Source: Lysinibacillus sp. KCTC 33748 (lineage in GTDB: Bacteria; Bacillota; Bacilli; Bacillales_A; Planococcaceae). From it: a DNA stretch of 64,000 bases. A program made the translations under genes and the position numbers. Below the pieces are notes generated by a model. The model saw only the letters and a list, made by a program, of their open reading frames with translations, was not told the origin of the DNA and made no database searches. The stretch lies in assembly GCF_002237755.1 (NCBI RefSeq), contig NZ_MWSJ01000011.1, forward strand, positions 1 through 64,000. The letters are read 5' to 3'. Below, piece by piece: positions 1 through 7,643 of the stretch (its first letter is position 1; every line of letters starts with the position of its first letter).

Positions 1-116
1 GTCTAGTGATGATGGCAAAGAGGTCACACCCGTTCCCATACCGAACACGGAAGTTAAGCTCTTTAGCGCCGATGGTAGTTGGGGGCTTCCCCCTGTGAGA
101 GTAGGACGTCGCTAGG
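1..116 (+). rRNA. rrf: 5S ribosomal RNA
   Basis: This is the 3' end of an rRNA operon whose 16S and 23S genes lie upstream of the window. The conserved 5S core (AGAGGTCACACCCGTTCCCA, then CCGAACACGGAAGTTAAGCT and the GAGAGTAGGACG loop) is present. The closing helix pairs GTCTAG at the start with the end of the gene, so the gene probably begins at or within a base or two of position 1. A terminator follows directly. Confidence 0.93.
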
Positions 117-118
117 CG

Positions 119-160
119 CAAAAAGTCGCTGCTGATAATCTCAGTAGTGGCTTTTTTTTT
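119..160 (+). terminator. rRNA operon terminator
   Basis: A hairpin (AGTCGCTGCTGA pairing with TCAGTAGTGGCT, some G-U pairs) is followed by nine T residues. It lies immediately after the 5S gene and should end the rRNA transcript. Confidence 0.85.
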
Positions 161-196
161 ATACCCAGAAGAATATTAAATAAAAGCAATATATAA

Positions 197-242
197 AGGA
201 GACATTTCACCAATCACTTGGTTAAAATGTCTCCTTTTTTTA
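197..242 (-). terminator. terminator between rRNA operon and acyl-CoA synthetase
   Basis: AGGAGACATTT pairs perfectly with AAATGTCTCCT around a 17-nt loop, with a T run on the plus side and a shorter AT-rich run on the minus side. It lies between two convergent units and probably ends the minus-strand acyl-CoA synthetase mRNA as well as any rRNA read-through. Confidence 0.75.
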
Positions 243-244
243 TT

Positions 245-1822
245 TTATACAGTTGCTGCTCGTAGCTCTATACGACGAATTTTCCCAGAAGTTGTTTTTG
301 GTAGCTCATCGATAAAGACAATGCTTCTAGGATATTTATAAGGTGCTGTTAAAGCTTTAACATGCTCCTGTAGTTCTTTTGTTAATTCGGCCTCATCATG
401 ATCTTTGAAGCTTTCTCGCAAGATGACAAAGGCTTTAACAATATGTCCTCTAATTTCATCTGGTGCTGCGACTACAGCACATTCTTGTACAGCTTCATGT
501 TTATTTAAAGCATCCTCTACCTCAAATGGCCCAATTGTATAGCCTGATGAAATAATGATGTCATCTCCTCGGCCTTCAAACCAGAAGTAGCCGTCTTCAT
601 CGCATTTAGCTTGGTCACCAGTAATATACCAATCTCCACGGAAGGCAGCTTGTGTACGTTCAGGCTCACGATAGTACTCTTTAAATAGAGCAGGAGATGA
701 TTTATGTACCGCAATATCTCCAACTTCGCCAATTGGTACCTCGTTACCCTCATGATCAATGATACGAACAATATTGCCTGGAGTAGGAACACCCATTGAA
801 CCAGGACGTAATTCAGAATTTTCGAGTGTGCCGATTAGTAAAGTATTTTCCGTTTGGCCGTAGCCATCGCGCACTTTAAGATCAAAGTTGTTCATAAATG
901 TTTCGATGACTGGTCGATTTAACGGTTCACCAGCAGAAACAGCGCTACGTAGTGAAGATAGATTATAGTCTTTTAAATTATCAAGCTTCGCCATAATGCG
1001 ATATTCTGTTGGAGTACAGCATAATACATTGACTTTTTCATCCTGAAGCAGTTGAAGGTATGTTTTTGCATCAAATCCTCCATGGTATACAAATGCTGTT
1101 GCGCCTAGCATAATAGTCGATAAAAATGGACTCCAAATCCATTTTTGCCACCCTGGAGCTGCTGTAGCCCAAACTAGATCACCTTCACGTACACCAAGCC
1201 ACCCCGAAGCCGCTGTTCTAATATGCGCATATCCCCAACCGTGCGAATGAACAGCTCCTTTTGGTTTACCAGTCGTGCCTGATGTATAAGAAAGAAATGC
1301 CATATCATCTCTTTTCGTCGCAGCTGCTTTAAATGTATTTGGCTGAGTACTAGCCAATTCATTTAAAGACGTCCAATTACCTGTAGCAGAACCTATAACT
1401 AATTTATTATTTAAAGCCTCTACTGAAGAAGTAATACGATCTACTTCACTAGTAAACACTTCATAGGCAATTACTGCCTTTGCAGAAGAGTGCTCCATAC
1501 GATACTCTAAATCACTTGCACGTAACATTTCTGAGCATGAAATAGGAACAATTCCAGCCTTTAGACATCCAAGAAAGACAAAATAAGCTTCAGGCAGACG
1601 TGGAATAATAACTAATACGCGATCGCCTTTTTGAAGCCCCTTCTTCGTTAAGACATTCGCGTATTGATTCATTTTTTGAACAAGTTCGACATAGGAAACC
1701 GTTCGTCGCTCCTGTTGAGTATTTAGCCATCGTATTGCTTGACGATCACTTTCTTGAGAAAATTTCTCCAATTCCTCTGTAATATTATAGAATTCTGGTG
1801 CAATTAAATCGTTTGTTACCAT
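245..1822 (-). CDS. mbcS: acyl-CoA synthetase, MbcS-like (AMP-forming)
   Basis: A 525-residue adenylate-forming enzyme that would activate a short or branched carboxylic acid with ATP and join it to CoA in the cytoplasm. Visible motifs are the P-loop YTSGTTGKPKG (about 179-189), DGYGQTE (319-325), TGD (401-403), the GRGDD hinge (about 418) and PKTTSGKIRR (508-517), whose lysine 514 is the usual adenylation residue. Length matches the acetyl/medium-chain acyl-CoA synthetase group, and the N-terminus resembles B. subtilis MbcS (methylbutyryl-CoA synthetase). Substrate is inferred from resemblance only. The ATG is preceded by GGGGGAGG. The gene is monocistronic and convergent with the upstream rRNA operon. 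Confidence 0.85.
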   Translation of the reverse strand: MVTNDLIAPEFYNITEELEKFSQESDRQAIRWLNTQQERRTVSYVELVQKMNQYANVLTKKGLQKGDRVLVIIPRLPEAYFVFLGCLKAGIVPISCSEMLRASDLEYRMEHSSAKAVIAYEVFTSEVDRITSSVEALNNKLVIGSATGNWTSLNELASTQPNTFKAAATKRDDMAFLSYTSGTTGKPKGAVHSHGWGYAHIRTAASGWLGVREGDLVWATAAPGWQKWIWSPFLSTIMLGATAFVYHGGFDAKTYLQLLQDEKVNVLCCTPTEYRIMAKLDNLKDYNLSSLRSAVSAGEPLNRPVIETFMNNFDLKVRDGYGQTENTLLIGTLENSELRPGSMGVPTPGNIVRIIDHEGNEVPIGEVGDIAVHKSSPALFKEYYREPERTQAAFRGDWYITGDQAKCDEDGYFWFEGRGDDIIISSGYTIGPFEVEDALNKHEAVQECAVVAAPDEIRGHIVKAFVILRESFKDHDEAELTKELQEHVKALTAPYKYPRSIVFIDELPKTTSGKIRRIELRAATV

Positions 1823-2015
1823 GTGAACATTCCTCCCCCAAACAAATTTAATAGAAAATTCTTAAAACTATCTTTATTTTATCAATTACAATAATATACA
1901 GCAAGAATATTCTATACATAAAATAGAAATATTAGATTTAATAGAGAACTATTAGGTTTTTAGTTAAGGTACAGGAATACTTCGACAAAAAATATAAAAA
2001 TTTTCACAATATGTA

Positions 2016-2043
2016 TTGCATAATTTATAATGCTTGATATAAT
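2016..2043 (+). promoter_or_regulatory. promoter of the tRNA cluster
   Basis: TTGCAT at 2016-2021 and TATAAT at 2038-2043 are separated by 16 bp, a good SigA promoter about 50 bp upstream of tRNA-Asn. Confidence 0.7.
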
Positions 2044-2091
2044 AATAAATGTACTTGAGAGGTTTTTAAAAACCGAATTGAATAGTATTGT

Positions 2092-2168
2092 TCCGAAGTA
2101 GCTCAGTTGGTAGTAGCACCTGACTGTTAATCAGGTTGTCGCAGGTTCGAGTCCTGCCTTCGGAGCCA
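2092..2168 (+). tRNA. tRNA-Asn (GTT)
   Basis: Acceptor arms TCCGAAG and CTTCGGA pair fully. The anticodon loop CTGTTAA gives GTT, the T loop is GGTTCGAGTCC, and GCCA is encoded at the 3' end. First gene of the cluster. Confidence 0.95.
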
Positions 2169-2291
2169 TTTTTTTGCCCATTTATAATGATGATGTTATA
2201 CATAAAAAAAGTAAAAAAAGTTTTTAAAAGTATTGCATCGAACGTAAAAAAATGTTATTATAATTCTTGTCTTGTTCGAGACATCTGAAAT

Positions 2292-2366
2292 GGCCCCTTG
2301 GTCAAGTGGTTAAGACACCGCCCTTTCACGGCGGTAACACGGGTTCGAATCCCGTAGGGGTCACCA
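2292..2366 (+). tRNA. tRNA-Glu (TTC)
   Basis: Acceptor arms GGCCCCT and AGGGGTC, anticodon loop CTTTCAC (TTC), T loop GGTTCGAATCC and encoded ACCA. It stands 123 nt from tRNA-Asn; a TTGCAT at 2233 and TATAAT at 2259 lie in that gap but with a 20-bp spacer, so a second promoter is uncertain. Confidence 0.95.
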
Positions 2367-2439
2367 TTTTTAAAGCTTTGTAGTAATGCGAAGGCTTAAA
2401 AAGAAAATTAACTGTGAAGAAATAAACACCTGATTCTAT

Positions 2440-2515
2440 GGAGGATTAGCTCAGCTGGGAGAGCATCTGCCTTACAAGCAGAGGGTCGGCGGTTCGAGCC
2501 CGTCATCCTCCACCA
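2440..2515 (+). tRNA. tRNA-Val (TAC)
   Basis: Acceptor arms GGAGGAT and ATCCTCC, anticodon loop CTTACAA (TAC), encoded ACCA. Confidence 0.95.
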
Positions 2516-2529
2516 TAATGTGTTATTTC

Positions 2530-2613
2530 GGAGGGGTAGCGAAGTGGCTAAACGCGGCGGACTGTAAATCCGCTCCTTAGGGTTCGGCGGTTCGAATCCG
2601 TCCCCCTCCACCA
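2530..2613 (+). tRNA. tRNA-Tyr (GTA)
   Basis: An 84-nt class II tRNA with a long variable arm. Acceptor arms GGAGGGG and CCCCTCC, anticodon loop CTGTAAA (GTA), discriminator A and encoded CCA. Confidence 0.95.
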
Positions 2614-2630
2614 GTTTTTTTATATATGAT

Positions 2631-2705
2631 TGGGGTATAGCCAAGCGGTAAGGCAACGGATTTTGATTCCGTCATGCCTAGGTTCGAATCCTAGTACCCC
2701 AGCCA
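2631..2705 (+). tRNA. tRNA-Gln (TTG)
   Basis: Acceptor arms TGGGGTA and TACCCCA, anticodon loop TTTTGAT (TTG), encoded GCCA. Confidence 0.95.
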
Positions 2706-2718
2706 TTTATATTCTTTT

Positions 2719-2791
2719 GAGCCATTAGCTCAGTTGGTAGAGCATCTGACTTTTAATCAGAGGGTCGAAGGTTCGAGTCCTTCATGGCTCA
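2719..2791 (+). tRNA. tRNA-Lys (TTT)
   Basis: Acceptor arms GAGCCAT and ATGGCTC with discriminator A, anticodon loop CTTTTAA (TTT). The sequence after the discriminator is CTTTTA, so unlike the other five tRNAs of the cluster the CCA end is not encoded and must be added by CCA-transferase. Confidence 0.94.
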
Positions 2792-2841
2792 CTTTTATAG
2801 AATAAAACATATTCAAAAGTGTAACATTGACTACAGATACT

Positions 2842-2876
2842 AATCTCTTGCTGAAAACAGCAGGAGATTTTTTTAT
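2842..2876 (+). terminator. tRNA cluster terminator
   Basis: AATCTCTTGCTG pairs with CAGCAGGAGATT around an AAAA loop, followed by seven T residues. Confidence 0.88.
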
Positions 2877-2950
2877 GCTCTTTTTAACTCCTTACCGATT
2901 CCAGGCACCCAAGTATAATTAATTGTATAAATATTCATACAATTGTTAGG

Positions 2951-2978
2951 TTGAGCCATGTAGGATATAGGCTATACA
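2951..2978 (+). promoter_or_regulatory. candidate arginase promoter
   Basis: TTGAGC at 2951 and TATACA at 2973 (TATACAAT) are spaced by 16 bp, 30 bp upstream of the arginase start. Confidence 0.5.
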
Positions 2979-3010
2979 ATAGACTTACAAGTTAAAGGGG
3001 GTATAAAAAA

Positions 3011-3916
3011 ATGAATAAACTAAATATTTCTATTATTGGAGTGCCGACAGATTATGGACAAACTCGTAGAGGAGTAGATATGGGGCCGAGTGCCATCCGT
3101 TACGCAGGTGTTGTAGAGCGCTTAGAAGCGGTTGGGCATGAAGTACATGATCAAGGGGATATACGTGTTAGTCAAAAACAAGAAGGTACAATTGTTGATA
3201 AACGGCTATTAAATTTAGAGGAAGTTATCGATGTGAGTACATCTTTGGCAAATAGTGTGAGTAGGGCATTGGAACAAAAGGAGTTTCCACTTGTACTTGG
3301 TGGTGATCATAGCATTGCTATAGGTACACTCGCTGGGCTTGGTGAGCATTATAAAAATTTAGGTGTTATTTGGTTTGATGCGCATGCTGACCTTAACACG
3401 CCTGAAACGACACCTTCTGGTAATATACATGGCATGCCGTTAGCTGTTAGCATAGGGCTTGGTCATGAACGCTTAGTGAAAATTCGTAATAATATACCAA
3501 AAATTAAACCTGAAAATGTCATTATTATTGGAGCACGTTCCGTAGATCCAGGAGAACGTGAATTAATTAGTCAGCAAGGAATCAAGGTGTATACAATGCA
3601 TGAGGTAGACCGTCTTGGAATGACGCGTGTAATGGAAGATGCGCTTGCCTATTTAAGAGCGCGTGATATAGATGGCTTGCATTTATCACTTGATTTAGAT
3701 GGGTTAGATCCACTTTATACTCCTGGGGTTGGGACGCCTGTACCTGGTGGGATTACGTATCGAGAAAGCCATTTGGCGATGGAAATGCTTCAGGAATCAG
3801 GTATGTTAACATCTGCTGAATTTGTTGAGGTTAATCCGATATTAGATGAAAAGAACAGAACAGCTGATGTTGCAGTAGCATTGATGGGTTCCTTATTTGG
3901 TGAAACTTTAGTTTAA
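3011..3916 (+). CDS. rocF: arginase
   Basis: A 301-residue arginase that hydrolyses arginine to ornithine and urea, the first step of arginine use as a carbon and nitrogen source. The three manganese-binding motifs of the ureohydrolase family are all intact: GGDHS (97-101), DAHAD (123-127) and SLDLDGLDP (226-234). Length equals that of Bacillus RocF. The ATG follows AAAGGGGG with about 9 nt spacing. It appears monocistronic; the other roc genes (ornithine aminotransferase, permease) are not in this window. Agmatinase is the main alternative, but the GxDxxPxAIR-type N-terminus and overall pattern fit arginase better. Confidence 0.93.
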   Translation: MNKLNISIIGVPTDYGQTRRGVDMGPSAIRYAGVVERLEAVGHEVHDQGDIRVSQKQEGTIVDKRLLNLEEVIDVSTSLANSVSRALEQKEFPLVLGGDHSIAIGTLAGLGEHYKNLGVIWFDAHADLNTPETTPSGNIHGMPLAVSIGLGHERLVKIRNNIPKIKPENVIIIGARSVDPGERELISQQGIKVYTMHEVDRLGMTRVMEDALAYLRARDIDGLHLSLDLDGLDPLYTPGVGTPVPGGITYRESHLAMEMLQESGMLTSAEFVEVNPILDEKNRTADVAVALMGSLFGETLV

Positions 3917-3984
3917 AGATATTTGACAAAAAATTGCCTATTGCCACAATGTATAAAAATCTTTTGCTATAATTAATAATAAAA

Positions 3985-4011
3985 TGAAACTTTTCTTATC
4001 GATGGGTCGTA
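3985..4011 (+). promoter_or_regulatory. SigW-type autoregulatory promoter of sigW
   Basis: TGAAAC at 3985-3990 and CGTA at 4008-4011 are separated by 17 bp. This is the known SigW recognition pattern (TGAAAC, 16-17 bp, CGTA), 38 bp upstream of sigW, and implies that SigW transcribes its own gene as in B. subtilis. Confidence 0.85.
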
Positions 4012-4049
4012 TAGTATAAGACAGTTGTAAAGGTGGAGAAATCAACACA

Positions 4050-4613
4050 ATGGATGCGTTAGTAAACAAGAGAATAAAACAAGTGCTTAAAGGTGATCAA
4101 AACGCATTTGCAGATATTGTGAGTCTCTATCAGCACAAACTGTATCAAGTATGCTATAGGATGTTAGGGAACAAGCAAGAATCTGAGGATATTACACAAG
4201 AAGCGTTTGTTCGTGCTTATATGAATTTGCATACTTTTGATCAGAAAAGAAAATTTTCAACGTGGCTTTATCGCATAGCGACAAACCTTTGTATAGACCG
4301 AATCCGGAAGAAAAAACCGGATTACTATTTAGATGCGGAAGTAGCTGGTACAGAAGGGCTTGATATGTATTCGCAGATCGCAGCAGGTGACCAGCTACCA
4401 GAGGAACAGATCGAGCAAATGGAACTGCAAGATCGTATTCAATATGAGATTGGACGTTTGCCGGATAAATACCGTTCAGTTATAGTATTGAAATATATTG
4501 AAGAATTATCATTACAGGAAATTAGCGAGATTTTAGATATGCCTCTTGGAACGGTGAAAACGAGGATTCACCGCGGACGTGAAGCATTACGTAAGCAATT
4601 AAACAATCTGTAG
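4050..4613 (+). CDS. sigW: ECF RNA polymerase sigma factor SigW
   Basis: A 187-residue extracytoplasmic-function sigma factor, the same length as B. subtilis SigW, which drives genes for defence against cell-wall antibiotics, antimicrobial peptides and alkaline or membrane stress. Region 2 (about residues 20-90) contains DITQEAFVRAY and FSTWLYRIATNLCIDRIRKK. Region 4 (about 130-182) carries the helix-turn-helix SLQEISEILDMPLGTVKTRI. It is followed after 13 nt by its anti-sigma factor and preceded by a SigW-type promoter, which together identify it with confidence. Start codon ATG with AAAGGTGGAG upstream. Confidence 0.95.
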   Translation: MDALVNKRIKQVLKGDQNAFADIVSLYQHKLYQVCYRMLGNKQESEDITQEAFVRAYMNLHTFDQKRKFSTWLYRIATNLCIDRIRKKKPDYYLDAEVAGTEGLDMYSQIAAGDQLPEEQIEQMELQDRIQYEIGRLPDKYRSVIVLKYIEELSLQEISEILDMPLGTVKTRIHRGREALRKQLNNL

Positions 4614-4626
4614 GAGGGGGAGCGTC

Positions 4627-5253
4627 ATGAATACTTGTCCAGAGCATATTATAGACTATATCCATGATTATTTAGATGGTGACATTAGTCGTGAGCATGA
4701 GCAAGAGTTGAAACGCCATTTGCATACATGCAATGATTGTAAACTATTGATGCAGGAATTAAGTGAAACAATCGCCTTTGTGAAGAGTGCTTCCCATATT
4801 ACAGCACCTCCGCATTTTGAAGAAGCCGTTATGGCTCGTTTACCGAAACCCAAAAGTCGTGTAGGCATGCAAAAATGGATTCGCCGGCATCCATTCTTTG
4901 TGGCAGCAGCAGTTTTTTGTTTATTCATGAGTGCAACTTTACTAGGTAGTTTCATGGATGACCAACATTTCTCTGTGACTAAACAGCCAAACCTTGTTGT
5001 TGATGGTCAAACGGTTATTGTACCGGAGGGAGAAGTTGTAAGAGGCGACATTGTTGTTAAAAATGGTGATTTAATTGTTGAAGGTGAAGTGGATGGCAAT
5101 GTTACCGTTATTAACGGACAGTATATGGCATCTTCGGCAGTTGTTTCAGGAAAAATAGAAGAAATCGACGAAGTATTTGAATGGCTTTGGTATACGATTA
5201 AAAATTCAGTAAAGTCTGCTGTAACATTCGAGGGGAACCAAGCAACTAAATAA
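4627..5253 (+). CDS. rsiW: anti-sigma-W factor RsiW
   Basis: A 208-residue single-pass membrane anti-sigma factor that holds SigW inactive until it is cut by site-1 (PrsW) and site-2 (RasP) proteases. The cytoplasmic N-terminus has the zinc-binding ZAS motif H31-x3-C35-x2-C38. One membrane segment spans about residues 90-110. The external part contains a short run of glycine/valine-rich beta turns (VEGEVDGNVTVINGQYM) like those of RsiW proteins. The gene overlaps no neighbour but its GGAGGGGG ribosome site abuts the sigW stop, so the pair is translated from one mRNA. Confidence 0.94.
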   Translation: MNTCPEHIIDYIHDYLDGDISREHEQELKRHLHTCNDCKLLMQELSETIAFVKSASHITAPPHFEEAVMARLPKPKSRVGMQKWIRRHPFFVAAAVFCLFMSATLLGSFMDDQHFSVTKQPNLVVDGQTVIVPEGEVVRGDIVVKNGDLIVEGEVDGNVTVINGQYMASSAVVSGKIEEIDEVFEWLWYTIKNSVKSAVTFEGNQATK

Positions 5254-5294
5254 CACTCTATACGTCCTAATAGATAGTGCACGTGAGAGGCTGA

Positions 5295-5322
5295 AAGGTC
5301 TACTCTTTTGAGTAGACTTTTT
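5295..5322 (+). terminator. sigW-rsiW terminator
   Basis: GGTCTACTC pairs with GAGTAGACT around TTTT and is followed by TTTT. Confidence 0.85.
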
Positions 5323-5334
5323 ATTTGAAAAAAG

Positions 5335-5361
5335 TTACATTTGTTAAGAGTGTGCTATACT
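5335..5361 (+). promoter_or_regulatory. extended -10 promoter of cdaA operon
   Basis: TGC-TATACT at 5353-5361 is an extended -10 element; a weak -35 (TTACAT) lies at 5335. Transcription would start near 5368, downstream of the in-frame ATG at 5325 and upstream of the GTG at 5403, which favours the GTG as the cdaA start. Confidence 0.5.
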
Positions 5362-5402
5362 TAAATGTGTATGGATTCGCAATGAAAAGTGGGGGATGCC
5401 AC

Positions 5403-6239
5403 GTGCAAATTATCGAACATTTCGCTAATTTAACACCTGTGAATATTGTTATTAACTTATTAGATGTACTGCTCGTATGGTACGTTATTTATAAAATTTT
5501 AACCCTCATTAAAGGTACGAAGGCTGTCCAATTATTAAAAGGGATATTCGTAATTATTATTGCGCGCCTTGCTACAGACTTTTTTGGGTTAGAAACGTTA
5601 GGATGGATGTTACAACAAGTTATCGAGTTCGGTTTCTTGGCGATTATTATCATTTTCCAACCTGAAATAAGACGTGGTCTTGAACAAATTGGTAGAGGGA
5701 AGCTATTTCAACGTTCAATTAGTCAAGTTGAAGAAGAACAAACTAGGCTTATTGAGGCGATGAAGAAATCTGTTAGTTATATGGCCAAACGTCGTATAGG
5801 GGCGTTAATTTCTATTGAAAAAGAAACTGGTCTAAATGAATATATAGAAACGGGCATAGGACTAAATTCCGAAATTTCATCGGAGTTACTTATTAACATT
5901 TTTATACCTAATACACCGCTTCATGATGGAGCAGTGATTATGCAGAAAGATAAAATATCGGCAGCAGCTTGTTATTTACCGCTTTCTGAGAGTCCATTTA
6001 TCTCTAAAGAGCTTGGGACACGCCACCGAGCTGCACTTGGCTTAAGTGAAGTGACAGATGCCATTACTATTGTCGTATCAGAAGAAACCGGTGCCATTAG
6101 TCTTACAATGAATGGTAATCTACATCGAAATCTTTCTCTAGAGGAATTCGAAGGACTGTTACGTAAAATGTGGTTCGGATTAGCACAGGAGTCAAATGCA
6201 GCCTCTAAGTTAACTTGGAGGGGGAAAAAGAATGGATAA
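5403..6239 (+). CDS. cdaA: diadenylate cyclase CdaA (c-di-AMP synthase)
   Basis: Membrane diadenylate cyclase that condenses two ATP into c-di-AMP, an essential second messenger for potassium and cell-wall balance in Firmicutes. Three N-terminal membrane segments (about residues 10-85) precede the DAC domain with its DGA (175-177) and RHR (207-209) motifs. I start it at GTG 5403, giving 278 residues close to B. subtilis CdaA (273), with GGGGG upstream. An in-frame ATG at 5325 would add 26 residues but has no ribosome site and lies before the predicted transcription start. Its end overlaps the next gene, cdaR, by 8 nt, and glmM follows, the conserved cdaA-cdaR-glmM order. Confidence 0.94.
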   Translation: MQIIEHFANLTPVNIVINLLDVLLVWYVIYKILTLIKGTKAVQLLKGIFVIIIARLATDFFGLETLGWMLQQVIEFGFLAIIIIFQPEIRRGLEQIGRGKLFQRSISQVEEEQTRLIEAMKKSVSYMAKRRIGALISIEKETGLNEYIETGIGLNSEISSELLINIFIPNTPLHDGAVIMQKDKISAAACYLPLSESPFISKELGTRHRAALGLSEVTDAITIVVSEETGAISLTMNGNLHRNLSLEEFEGLLRKMWFGLAQESNAASKLTWRGKKNG

Positions 6240-7344
6240 AATGATGGATAGCCCTTGGGTATTACGAATCGTCGCACTATTTTTAGCCTTTTTGTTATTT
6301 TTCTCCGTTCGTGCCGAATTATCTCCTAAAAATAAAACAATTTCGAGTAGTGAGCAAACAGAGGTAATTCGAGATGTACCTGTAGATGTTTTTTATGATG
6401 ATAAGAACCTCATTGTAACAGGTATACCTAAGACGGTGGATGTTACGATAAAAGGCCCAATGCCACTTGTAATGAAAACAAAGACAACGAAGGATTTTTC
6501 TGTTTTTGTGGATTTAAGTAAATTACTTATAGGTGAACATAATGTTAACCTACAATACGAAAACATTTCTGATAAGTTGCAAGTTACATTTGACCCTGAG
6601 ACTGTAAAGGTAAACATTGAGGAAAAAGTAACACAGGAGTTTCGTGTTGACCCTGAGATGAGTAATCGTTTACTTGAAGAAGGGTATATTTTAAATGGCA
6701 TGACTGCTAATCCAGCTACGGTGTATGTAACAGGTGCCAAAAGTGCAATTGAAAGCATTAGCTATGTAAAAGCTACTGTAACGGGTGAACAAGGCTTGAA
6801 AGAATCGTTCTCACAGGTAGCGGCAGTTCAAGTGCTAGATCGTGATTTAAATAAGCTAGACGTTACGATTGAACCAGAAACTGTGAAGGTACAAGTAGAT
6901 ATTGGGGCATACAGCAGGGAGTTGCCTGTAGTGCTTAAGGAAATAGGGAAAGTGGCAAACGGTATTTCCGTTAACCAATTAACATTTAACCCTACAATGG
7001 TGAGGGTATACGGTAGAAAATCTATCCTAGATAGTTTAACTGTCATACCAATAGAGGTGGACTTATCAAAAATTACAGAATCAAAAACTTATGAATTTGA
7101 TGTGAAATTACCAGAAGGTGTGACAAAAATATCTGAATCAAGGATTAAAGTGAAAGCGGACGTTACGAAGGTAGAGCAGGAGAAAACAACAACTACGACA
7201 ACAACAACTACTAACCCTCCTGCTCCTACACCTACTCCACCGCCTACACCTACACCTACTCCTCCACCTAATAAGGAGGAACCGGACACTCCTTCTGAGG
7301 ACAAAACGCCACCAACAGAAAAAACAGAAGATGTTGATTCTTAA
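6232..7344 (+). CDS. cdaR: CdaA regulatory protein CdaR (YbbR domains)
   Basis: A 370-residue membrane-anchored extracellular protein that modulates CdaA. A single N-terminal membrane segment (about residues 8-26) is followed by roughly three YbbR-type beta domains with recurring PxTVxVxG/I-like strands (about 45-310). B. subtilis CdaR is longer with four domains. The last 60 residues are a low-complexity tail of threonines, then proline-threonine repeats, then acidic residues, typical of wall-spanning linkers. It overlaps cdaA by 8 nt (translational coupling) and GAGGGGG lies just upstream inside cdaA. Confidence 0.92.
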   Translation: MDKMMDSPWVLRIVALFLAFLLFFSVRAELSPKNKTISSSEQTEVIRDVPVDVFYDDKNLIVTGIPKTVDVTIKGPMPLVMKTKTTKDFSVFVDLSKLLIGEHNVNLQYENISDKLQVTFDPETVKVNIEEKVTQEFRVDPEMSNRLLEEGYILNGMTANPATVYVTGAKSAIESISYVKATVTGEQGLKESFSQVAAVQVLDRDLNKLDVTIEPETVKVQVDIGAYSRELPVVLKEIGKVANGISVNQLTFNPTMVRVYGRKSILDSLTVIPIEVDLSKITESKTYEFDVKLPEGVTKISESRIKVKADVTKVEQEKTTTTTTTTTNPPAPTPTPPPTPTPTPPPNKEEPDTPSEDKTPPTEKTEDVDS

Positions 7345-7643
7345 ACAATAACTGACTATAATTTTATTTTGATTCAGTAGAGATTTCGTTCTCTATCGGT
7401 AGGGTGTCATTTTCGGTTTTGAAACATTAACGAAAAAAGTTACTCGGGCTAAAATCAAAATACTTTATGCTCAATTTATCTTCGCTGATTTACAAGTCCG
7501 AATAAATGGGCATAGGGGTAAAATGAATAGTTACCAGAAAATGAACGAAAATAGACTTTTCCAAAAGTAAGCAGACGAGTGATCTAGTTGTCAGTGTAGA
7601 CAAGCGTGACCACCGTCTTGCATTGAAGGAGAGAATAATCAAA
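7345..7643 (+). other. cdaR-glmM intergenic leader, no gene seen
   Basis: About 300 nt without a convincing reading frame or intrinsic terminator, so glmM could be reached by read-through from the cdaA promoter. I could not assign a promoter or a known riboswitch here. Confidence 0.4.

Noticed and set aside
2233..2264. Second promoter between tRNA-Asn and tRNA-Glu
   Set aside because: TTGCAT and TATAAT are good hexamers but 20 bp apart, too far for a normal promoter; not listed as a feature.
2408..2656. Minus-strand reading frame across the tRNA-Val and tRNA-Tyr genes
   Set aside because: It is the complement of tRNA genes; the predicted peptide contains the familiar false LVEGDGFEPPNP pattern arising from tRNA sequence.
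7089..7304. Minus-strand frame rich in valine and glycine
   Set aside because: It is the antisense of the Thr/Pro-rich tail of CdaR and has no ribosome site.
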